Below are positions 56,000-64,000 of a DNA stretch of 64,000 nt, in pieces. Made by a program: the position numbers and the translations under genes. Every line of letters starts with the position of its first letter. Position 1 is the first letter of the stretch. The notes beneath the pieces are model-generated. The model worked only from the letters and a program-made list of their open reading frames with translations, ran no database searches and was not told the origin of the DNA. The stretch lies in assembly GCA_021292165.1 (NCBI GenBank), contig CM037877.1, positions 163,738,242 through 163,802,241 of the forward strand, written 5' to 3'. Source of the DNA: Shinisaurus crocodilurus (taxonomy: Eukaryota; Chordata; Lepidosauria; Squamata; Shinisauridae).

Positions 56000-56690
56000 T
56001 GGTTCTTCTGACCAGATGAAGGGTGCTCAACATGTTCTGGATGGGGTTCCACTCCCCTTGAAGGAGCAGGTTCATAGCTTGGGGGATTCTCCTGGAGCCA
56101 TCTCTGTCACTTGAGGCTAAGGTGGCCTCAGTGGCACGGAATGCCTTCTACCAGCTTCAGCTGGTGGCCCAGCTACACCCCTATCTGGGCAGGGATAACC
56201 TGGTTTCAGGAATCCGCTCTAATAACCTCCAAGTTAGATTACTGCAATGCACTCTACGTGGGGCTGCACTTGAAGACTGTTCAGAAGCTGCAGGTTGCAC
56301 AAAATGCGGTAGCCAAATTAATAACTAGGACCAGAAGGTCTGAGCATATAACACCAATTCTAGCCTGCTTGCATTGGCTTCCTGTATGCTTCTGAGCCCG
56401 GTTCAAGGTGCTGGTTTTAACCTATAAAGGCTTACATGGCTTGGGACCGTAGTTCCTGACGGAGTGCCTCTCCCACCCTGAACCTACCAGGACTCTACGA
56501 TCAATATCTGAGGCCTTCCTCAGAGTGCCACCTCCAAGGAAAGATTGGGTCCTGGCAACAAGGGAAAGAGCCTTCTCAGTAGTGCCCCCCCCCCGATAAT
56601 GGAATGATCTCACCACTGAGGCCCACCTGGTGCCAACACTGCCATCTTTTCGGTGCCAGGTTAAGATTGCCCTCTACTCCACCTAAGGCA
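56000..56690 (+). mobile_element. L2-type LINE, 3' fragment, plus strand
   Basis: Shifting frames read YQLQLVAQLHPYLGRDNLVS, LDYCNALYVGLHLKTVQKLQ, VAQNAVAKLITRTRRSEHIT and PILACLHWLPV. This is the end of the reverse transcriptase region of L2-group elements. The WN-LP region appears as AATGGAATGATCTCACC near 56600. The copy is decayed by frameshifts and stops. Confidence 0.82.
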
Positions 56691-57194
56691 GCTTCATGCA
56701 TTCAACGCCAAGCCTACCCTTTTAGTGCTTGATGACCGCAATGGCTGTGAAAATAATGCAGTCAGTGATGGGGTATGTATTGCCTGCAGGATGAATCTCT
56801 CAAGTCGGGTGGGCATTTCACTTTCAAGTTTAGTCATGAGTGGCCCCATTGGCCTCAGTCGGACTTAGTTCCATCGGAATGTTAAGTCTCGTGGGTGGTT
56901 TACAATGGTCTATGTGCTGACTATTGCTATCTGTAATATGCAGCAGGGTGCCAGAAATGAATTTTGCACCAAAAGAGGGGTAGATGACTGCATCGGAGTT
57001 GCAAATTAGCCACCCAACTGGTTGCCCTTTGGATTCTCCCTGTTCACATGTGCATGGGGGTGGGGTGGAGGCTAAACCCAGTCCTGTGAAGCTGCCCTCA
57101 ATAGCCATAGAACTGTGGAAAGTAAAATGAATAAACTTCTGCACAACCTTCATGGTACTCAATTTTTCCACCATAGTGGATTTAAAAGTACAAT
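56691..57194. other. Unassigned
   Basis: No gene or repeat that I can support. Confidence 0.35.
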
Positions 57195-57415
57195 TATTTA
57201 CCAAAAACAACAGGGAGTCTTGTGGCACCTTTAAGCCTTAAAAAAAAAAAATGTTATAGCATATGTTTTCGTGGATCAGAGTTAACTTCATCGGATACAG
57301 GGAATGTCATGCTGAGATGGCAGCTTACACCATGAATGTGTTAGCCTTTAAGTTGCCACAAGTCTCTTTGTTGTTTCTGTGCAACAGGCTAACACGGCTC
57401 CCCCTCTGGATATGA
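57195..57415. repeat. Family K foldback repeat, copy 2
   Basis: AACAACAGGGAGTCTTGTGGC at the left is mirrored by GTTGCCACAAGTCTCTTTG at the right. The interior has GTTTTCGTGGATCAGAG and ACTTCATCGGATAC. The outer right end CAGGCTAACACGGCTCCCC is the inverse of the start of copy 1 at 44107. Confidence 0.7.
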
Positions 57416-59926
57416 TTTACAAAACAAAATAGAAAAACCTGGAGCAACACACAACACAACTAATATGTTAGCACTATTGAAAATGAAATCCTATTAGCAC
57501 TAATCCAGAATTTATTTAATCAGGCAACTGTTCTTTATACACTTCCCTCCGGCAATCATAAAAGTTTTTATTATGCTTGGCAAATAATATTAACCTAGTT
57601 GGTACTTTGTGTACCCTAGCAGCCTACAAGAAGCGCAGCGTGGATAGAAAAGGAGAAAATCAACCTTGCAAAATTACAAAATTATTTTCTGGGTTTTTTT
57701 TTTATTTTTTAAGTAAAATTAACAGCTCCTCCTCCAACAAGAGGAATATCTAAGATAACAAATGGATGGATTTATTGCCTGGAAAAACTGGAGATGACAA
57801 AATGAAAAGCTGACATCTTCCTATTTGGAATCTTTTAAGTACAAACCTTTGGTTAAAACTATAGCCAAGATATACGGAAGATAGATTAGGAAAGCTAGCC
57901 CCATTTCCACAATGTATATATTCAGAGCCCTTCAGTGGGGAGCAAATATGGGATCCCTGAAGCAATTATGAAAAAGCTGCTGCCCAAATTGCTTAACTGG
58001 AATACTAAAGACAGCCCCACGCGTGTGGAGAAAAGCAATGGAATACCTTTGAGGCGGCAGGATGAAAGAAATAACTCGGGGGTACCATTAAAGCATCATT
58101 CATGGACTACAGGCATAAGCGGAGCCCTAGATTCTGAAGTCAATTTTTCATAATGCTTCTATGAAGGGGAAGCATTAGTACCCTTTCCCAAGCAGACTCT
58201 GACTACTTTCATAGGAAGATGGCACAATTTTAAGAACATTTCAAATATTTCACCTGGAAATACAGTAGTCAGGAAAACTCTGGGTAAAAAGAACGGTGGG
58301 GGGGGGGGAATGATGAGGTGAGAGATTTAAAAACAGGTTCTGTAAGAGAAATGTGCTTATTTTATTGCCATTTTATGCCCTTATTCCTTAAATGAAAGTG
58401 ACAGCATTGTAATAAAGATGGATCATCTTTCAAAAAAAAAAAAAATAGTAAGTGAGAGGGCATTTTTGGTTAGGTAGGGCTGATGCATGCTACTTACTGC
58501 ATGAGCACACTTGCCTGGCTGGATGCATGGATCCAGCAATCAAGTTCACATGTCCTGTTTCAGATGGTGGATTAAGGATGTGTACACTCGTATGGGTTAG
58601 CACTGACAGCTTCGATGATAAACTCAGTGCGACTTACTTTCTTTCAAGTAATCATGCACTAGATCATGCTGTTGGTAGTCTTGGCCTCTTTGGGAAAGTG
58701 AGACACCATTTCAGACAAGGAGCACCACCCACAATGAACACTACTATTCGGGGGCATTAAATCAAACATTTCTTAAAAGAACATGGTAATTACAAGTTCC
58801 ATGGAGTAGTTCTTCTGATGTGTACCACACTTAAAAGAAACTGAGCACATGTACTGTTAGATAAACCTGTTCCGTCCAAGTGTATTGATTCTTAAAGTGT
58901 TATAAGGGCAAACTTAAAACTGGTCTCCAGCTCTGTAATACAGTACTCCAGTCCAAAGCAACCATCAGTACTACAGTATGGAAAGGAGTTTCCTGGAGAA
59001 TACAAATAGGAAGCATTAGATAATTATGTCTTGGGGACTGCATACTTCTCTGAGCTTCATCATTTAAAGTGACACAGAGGCTCACGATTGGTCACTCTAT
59101 ACACCCCGCAGGGGCTGTCTGGAATTACAGATCAGGGACCTTATTGTCATACCCCAGCTGCTACACAAAGCCTCTCTGAGAAAGGAGATTTATGAGCATT
59201 TCAGCAGCACTGAACCAGGGCTACTGAAGCTGTACAACTGGGAGTATAGTGACTTTAAATCTACAGGCATTATGCAAAAAGAAAATGCAGAATTCGGTGC
59301 CAAGGGAGCCCTCTAGGAGCAATAGAACATTTTTGCAAAATCTCTAAAGAATAAATTTAACAGTTATTAGAGAACTCCACCCTGTTATTGCAGTTGCTGA
59401 ACTTTACATCACAAGGGAAGATGCAAGGGATTTTCAGGAAGACATCTGTCATTTAAGAGTGACAATGACCTCAACACAGACAGGCAATCCAAATCCCCCC
59501 CAACCCCCAATGGGGGGTGCGGGTTGGAAACATGTTAACCCCTTAGTGGATGGCAGGACGAGAACCCTAGCATACAAAGGCTTCCAGAAGTTTCAGATAC
59601 AACACACTGTGCACTGAGACATTTAGCATCACAATAATGCAAAGAAGGGGTGATAATCTAAATGAAAATCTGCACAAAAGCTGTGAACTGGTATTTTAAC
59701 TAGTTTCTATTTTTATTGGGGGTGGGGGGGGAACAGAATTGTTTTAAACCAGGACTTCAAAGATGATATTTGGCTGAAACTTCAGAATGTACGCAATATA
59801 TTTATAGGTCCCAATTCACAGTACTTATTCCAGTAAGGACCAACAGACATCATTTATATGTTTAGGCCAAGTACAAACAGCTTGTATCAGAGTAAAAGTT
59901 TCTATGAACTATACCACTTCAGAATA
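57416..59926. other. Unassigned, repeat-poor
   Basis: Contains poly-A, poly-T and poly-G runs but no transposon or SINE that I recognise. The frames at 57935-58153 and 58452-58760 have no domain, and I do not call them genes. Confidence 0.4.
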
Positions 59927-60155
59927 CAGCCAGTGTGGTGTAGTGGTGAGAGTGTTGGACTGGGACTCGAGTCGGGAGATCTGGGTTCTAGTCCCCGCTG
60001 GGCCATGAAACTCACTGGGTGACTTTGGGCCACTCACGGACTCTCAGCCTAACCTACCTCACAGGGTTGTTGTGAGGATAAAATGGAGAGGAGGGTTATA
60101 AGCCACCTTGGGTTCCTTGCAGGAAGAAAGGCAGGGTATAAATATAATAATAAAT
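59927..60155 (+). repeat. tRNA-derived SINE (family S2), well preserved
   Basis: The head has an A box (TGGTGTAGTGGTGAGAGTG) and a B box (GGTTCTAGTCCCCGC) spaced as in tRNA genes. The body reads CTCACTGGGTGACTTTGGGC and CCTACCTCACAGGGTTGTTG. The tail, GGCAGGGTATAAATATAATA, is A/T-rich. It lacks a foldable 3' tRNA end and is not a tRNA gene. Confidence 0.88.
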
Positions 60156-60839
60156 AATACATGCAGCAGATAACGATTCCAGATTTTCTCATGTAAAAAG
60201 CCCTTTCCTTGCACATAAAAAGTTGTATGCCTTTCTCCCTAATATCATTTTTAAGTGCAAGGAGTATCTGGAGAGCAGGGATGGGGGGAATTCAAGCAGG
60301 CAGTCTAAAATGGCACAATCCATATTGAAACCATGCCTTCCTTCAAAGCAGGTTCCATTGATTTCATTGGAAAAAGTAAACACATTTAACACTAAGATGT
60401 TGACAGCTTGCACAGCTTAATCAGAGGCTCCAAGAAAAAAATGTTGCTTTCCCTTGTGATGCTGGTTTAGCACTAAATTGCACAACCAGTAGCACAGGAA
60501 ACAGCCATCTGGATGAAGCCCAGAGCTAGCTACGCACACATTTAGTGGAATATCTTCCACCTAGAAAAATCAACCAATCTGCACAAAATCAGAGCACCAC
60601 CACAAAAGGCACATGCACAAAAGGACAAAGTAGTAAAGTGGGTGGTTTAAAGCTGAAGTCTCATTGACTTTCTCTCCATTTGAACTGTTGCCCTGAACAC
60701 AATATCCACATGAATACAGTGGCGATCAATGTATCATTTGTATTCCACTATGGTTCCCTAGGTCAAGTGCAGGCAGTAGATCAGGATCTACTGGTAGATC
60801 TCTGGATGATTTGCAGTAGATTAGCAAGGGTTTCTGACT
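60156..60839. other. Unassigned
   Basis: No gene is recognised. A hAT-like GTAGATCAGGATCTACTGGT motif lies near 60777. Confidence 0.35.
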
Positions 60840-60854
60840 CCTAATTGCTTAACG

Positions 60855-61095
60855 GGAAGTGCCACACCATCGCTCAGTGGTAAGAGCACATGCTTTGAAC
60901 ACAGAAGGTCCCAGGTCCAATCCCTGACATTTTATTTATTCAATTTATATCCCGCCTATACACAAATACCCTAGGCAGCATCTCCAGGTAGGGCTGGAAA
61001 AGCAGCCTAAAACCCTGTGCCAGTCAATGTCAGCAATACTGGGCAAGACAGACCAATGGCCTGCCTCAGTATACGACAGCTTCCTATGTTCCTAA
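60855..61095 (+). repeat. tRNA-derived SINE (family S1) with inserted tail fragment
   Basis: The head is CATCGCTCAGTGGTAAGAGC (A box) and GGTCCCAGGTCCAATCCC (B box). The body is GCATCTCCAGGTAGGGCTGG and ends CAGCTTCCTATGTTCC. At about 60930-60979 an extra piece (TTTATTTATTCAATTTATAT, CCCGCCTATAC), which is a SINE or LINE tail in minus orientation, interrupts the body. Confidence 0.82.
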
Positions 61096-61539
61096 CAATA
61101 GCAACGAAGTGATTCCCTAAATGAAGCAAGTTTGGGGTAATCCGAAAGACTTATTTTTGTGAGACGACCATGAGCTTAGTTCAGTTTTAATACTGAACAC
61201 AAATTCCTAGGGTCAGAATGTGCTCGTTCTTTAATTCTTAATGTATATCTTTTGTACCTGGATCTTGGGATCATAGTACAAAACAAACATGCCTGAAGTT
61301 CGTCCACCCCTGCCCTGGGCCTCGATTAGGACTTCCTGAGGCCTCATCTGAATGGGACCATTTCATTCAAGCCAATGTGTGGTTATCAGGCTTATGTCAC
61401 ACCTTTTACAGAAGGAAGTGATATTCAGACAAAAAGACATAGCAATGATTACTTGGGAGTAACATGCTCTGAAAGGACAATAAGGAAAATGTGCTTTTAT
61501 CTGGGTCATGTGTAGCACTAATTTTTTCTTTTATTGTAG
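61096..61539 (+). other. Probable intron of the plus-strand gene
   Basis: The 3' end (branch-like CACTAAT, then a T-rich tract and TTATTGTAG) is a strong splice acceptor for the exon at 61540. No other feature is recognised. Confidence 0.5.
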
Positions 61540-61737
61540 AGCTCTATGGCATGTACATATTTCCGTGTGCAGAATTCCATTGTACACATCACCACAGACA
61601 ATGTGCCACGTGTGAATGAGGCCAGAGTCTCAGTAGCTGCTTCAGCATTTGGAAGACGAGGCATCTTCAGTGTAGAACTATTCCAGTACAGGAATCCACA
61701 AGATTTGTATCCAGCTGCTGCAAAAGTGACGTTTTAA
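61540..61737 (+). CDS. Terminal coding exon of an unrecognised gene
   Basis: A strong acceptor (TTTTTTCTTTTATTGTAG) ends at 61539, and the frame is open for 65 residues to TAA at 61735-61737. The encoded C-terminus begins SSMACTYFRVQNSIVHIT and ends YRNPQDLYPAAAKVTF. It has a balanced, folded-protein composition without low complexity, which supports a real exon. I do not recognise the family. An ATG at 61546 is also present, but the acceptor makes an internal exon end more likely than a start. Possible polyadenylation signals AATAAA lie at 62121 and 62131. Upstream exons are not identified. The gene converges with the minus-strand gene at 63371. Confidence 0.6.
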   Translation, partial: SSMACTYFRVQNSIVHITTDNVPRVNEARVSVAASAFGRRGIFSVELFQYRNPQDLYPAAAKVTF

Positions 61738-62140
61738 AACAAGACTAAGTTTTCATTCCTGGATGTTTCAATCCAAACACAGCTTTTAGAACAGAAAAGC
61801 CCGTATCTCTCCTAATATGTAAAAACTAGAGCAATCTTTGATCCCTTTTTTATTCAACTGAAGCCAGAGTTCGCAAAAATTAAAAAAAGAAAATCCTAAC
61901 TGGTATGTAATTCACATGAAACTATTTTTCAGCTGTGATTAGGTTAGTCAAGTGGCTTTGATTCCAATTATCTATATCAAAAAGTGTTATACCTTTTAAG
62001 TCTGTATTTGTCCTTAAGCAAGGTCAAAGAGCTTAAAAGACCCCATAATTCCTTCAATTTCTGGATCCAAGACCTAGGCTTTTCTATAATCAAATACTAC
62101 CACGGACTGTGAATTGGAAAAATAAATGCAAATAAAACAA
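61738..62140 (+). other. Probable 3' UTR of the plus-strand gene
   Basis: Unique AT-rich sequence follows the stop codon and reaches two AATAAA hexamers at 62121-62126 and 62131-62136. This is inferred from position only. Confidence 0.45.
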
Positions 62141-62849
62141 CCAGCTCTAGGACAGATTATAAGATTCATCCACAGATGAATATATTTCAATCTCTTAACA
62201 CAGATGCTTCCTGGACAATACAGTTCCTCCCTTGATTCCCAAAAGTGGGTCACAATACACAGGACTTTAAGGATGTGGTCTTGATATGCCCCTTTATCCA
62301 TCTCTTCTCCTACCTACCTGCTCAACACTGAGAGATTATCGATTAGACAAGAAACTAATAATCAGCAGGGACCATAACAAAATGATGCAGTCCTGGAAAG
62401 GGTAATGTCTGAATAGAGTAACAGATGAAGGTATGACAGATGAGCTGACTATAAGCATGAACTTTTCATGAATTATAGCAGCATTCCTGGAACACAGCAG
62501 ACGGTGGCTGAGGAAACCTACAACAAAGCACCAGCTAGGATAACTAGCTACAGCAGGTAATCCATGGTCTATAAGGAAAGGCTTATTAGTAGATATCAGT
62601 AGCTAAAAGAGAATCATGTACATAGGTGGAGGGCTATTTGAGAGCACTATTAAAAATTGATCTATTTCATCACAAAAACTCCAAAGCCTATTTTGGACAG
62701 TACTACTAGAAAGGCAGTCCAATGGCTTTCAGAGTGAACATTCTGCCTAACTATTTCAAAGATGCAACATGCCCTAATCACCACTATCCAACAAACAGCT
62801 AAACCGTATTTAACGAGCTGACTTTCGCTGGGTCTCTGCTTAAAATTAC
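62141..62849. other. Intergenic spacer between convergent genes
   Basis: No repeat or gene recognised. It separates the two proposed transcript ends. Confidence 0.4.
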
Positions 62850-63370
62850 ATTGACACGAAGGTTTCTAAAATGTTTTATTGCTACAAACAAGTACATTTT
62901 ATATCACAAAAAGCTACAAGGTATGTCATAACATGTATTTTACAATGAGTGATGCAGTCCAAGACAGCCACACTCACAACGTAATTTTAAGTTTATTCAT
63001 TCTAGAACTAAGTACACTGCATTTACTTGAAATACTTTTGTGTTGAAATGATTTAAACTTTCTACTTATTTATATCCAATTCTCAACATCAAGGGAGGAA
63101 AACTAATGCTTAAAAACATACATAATACAATATTATATCAATTCTAAGAAGCTGGGTTACTATAAAAGCTGAACTAAAATGGCTTTACCTTCATTTTAAG
63201 CAAAGGTGAAAACAGATTACATAAACATATTTCAAATTTAAATGGAATGCATGCACAGGGTAGGGGATGATAACATGAGCTCATTCGTAACTATTAGAAA
63301 TTTTACATTTAGCCACGTTAACAGAAAGGTAAAGCATTATTTTCCTCTCCTTGTGTAAAATTTCTCGCAT
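62850..63370 (-). other. 3' UTR of the minus-strand gene, with poly(A) signal
   Basis: About 0.5 kb of unique AT-rich sequence follows the stop codon. AATAAA on the minus strand lies at 62875-62880. The cleavage site is expected 10-30 nt beyond, near 62850-62865. Confidence 0.6.
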
Positions 63371-63541
63371 TTAACTATCTTCCGTCTGGTCAAGAGTGAA
63401 GTCAGTTTGTTCTTCACCTTCTGCTTCCTCCTCCTCCTCAGCTTCTGCCTCCTCTTCCTCCTCTTCTACAGGTTCATTTGCCTTGTCTTCTTCTCCTGGC
63501 TGCTCTGGGTTTTGATCAGTAACCTCAAATGGATTTTCACC
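63371..63541 (-). CDS. Terminal coding exon with a highly acidic C-terminus, unrecognised gene
   Basis: On the minus strand an acceptor (TTTTCTTATTAG) is followed at 63541 by an open frame of 56 residues and TAA (63371-63373). The protein end starts GENPFEVTDQNPEQPGEE, runs through a Glu/Ala-rich tract (two blocks of five or six Glu) and ends EQTDFTLDQTEDS. Only phase 0 is open across the exon; the other phases hit stops. Acidic tails of this kind occur in nuclear, chaperone and cytosolic proteins, so the composition does not name the gene. The 3' UTR and poly(A) signal downstream, and the (GAG)n-derived but non-uniform codons, support a real exon. It is convergent with the plus-strand exon at 61540. 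Confidence 0.72.
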   Translation of the reverse strand, partial: GENPFEVTDQNPEQPGEEDKANEPVEEEEEEAEAEEEEEAEGEEQTDFTLDQTEDS

Positions 63542-64000
63542 CTAATAAGAAAATAGATCTTTGTTTTAAAAAATCAATCATCTTAGGCAAGCTATGTTAC
63601 CTGAATAATGCAGTAGCAGGAGTCCAGAAAACTGTGAAATTGATCTAGAACTGGATACACTTCCACCTATGTATTGTTCTGGATACATTTCCACTGGATA
63701 CACTTCCACCTGTTTGCATGGCTCCCTCCCTCCAAGGCATTTACAAACAATAACAGACTGGATCAAAGTTTACATGCAGTAACAAGCAGGAGTAAGTCCT
63801 ATTATATTTTGTGCTTTCTATCCCACATATACTGTATTTAATTGCAGTTAAAGAAATCACACCAAAGTAAAAATCCATAAACAGATAACACACCAAGCTT
63901 CCAGTAATTTTCAGCCAGGAACAGCTAACATTAATGGACTGCATGTACCAATCACCAGTTTGGAAGTGTGTCAATATTAAATTTCCCCTGTAGTTTGTCA
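63542..64000 (-). other. Intron of the minus-strand gene, partial
   Basis: Sequence upstream of the acceptor. It contains a short duplicated phrase, TGGATACACTTCCACC (about 63652 and 63695). No further exon is visible before the window ends. Confidence 0.5.

Noticed and set aside
56830..57228. 132-residue minus-strand frame
   Set aside because: No recognisable motif, and it overlaps the start of the family K repeat.
59936..60010. tRNA gene-like A and B boxes
   Set aside because: The 3' half cannot complete a cloverleaf and the sequence continues into a SINE body and AT-rich tail. It is a SINE head.

Overview
The window looks like intergenic and intronic-scale DNA from a vertebrate, most likely a squamate reptile. 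That is an inference from the repeat content. It mixes L2-type, CR1 and L1 LINE fragments, tRNA-headed and 5S rRNA-headed SINEs, many non-autonomous hAT and TA-target DNA transposons, a Ngaro-type tyrosine-recombinase retrotransposon, and abundant (CA)n, (GA)n, (TA)n and (AGG)n arrays. There is no bacterial-style gene packing, and nearly all open reading frames are short and non-coding.

Layout. 835-3800 is a decayed Ngaro element on the minus strand (reverse transcriptase, RNase H, tyrosine recombinase, SGNH hydrolase). 4-14 kb is dense in DNA transposons: a TIR family at 4078 and 12777, hAT at 6988-7841, a TA-target element at 7989-8936, and foldback elements at 11170, 11982 and 13825. It also has an L2 3' end at 9275-9880. 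14.2-16.5 kb is repeat-poor. 17.9-27.8 kb carries hAT copies, one of them very GC-rich (23691-24303), a Tigger-like element with a second copy of itself inserted in it (25009-25494), and a hAT hairpin at 27664-27799. 28-34 kb is mostly unassigned. 34.4-37.3 kb is a cluster of a hAT MITE, a 5S/CR1 SINE, a hAT with a transposase remnant, and another hAT MITE. 39.8-41.3 kb is repeat-poor. 41.3-48.4 kb is a mosaic of L2 and L1 ends, SINEs and palindromic MITEs. 50.2-52.25 kb is the best LINE in the window, an L2-type copy with a nearly complete reverse transcriptase broken by two stops. 52.3-60 kb is mainly unassigned, with a hAT, a second 5S/CR1 SINE and an L2 3' end.

Host genes appear only at the right edge, arranged tail to tail. 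A terminal coding exon on the plus strand (61540-61737) ends in TAA. A terminal exon on the minus strand (63371-63541) encodes a very acidic C-terminus and is followed by about 0.5 kb of 3' UTR with a polyadenylation signal. I could not name either gene.

The observations I consider most worth checking are: a 5S-rRNA-headed SINE whose tail is CR1, in two copies; a GC-rich hAT carrying what looks like a first coding exon starting MGDKGT with a splice donor; three perfect 12-bp palindromes matching a TGIF/MEIS-type site inside 0.4 kb; the self-nested Tigger-like element; the ATGA stop-start overlap between the recombinase and hydrolase frames of the Ngaro element; and a hAT whose terminal region is tandemly duplicated.
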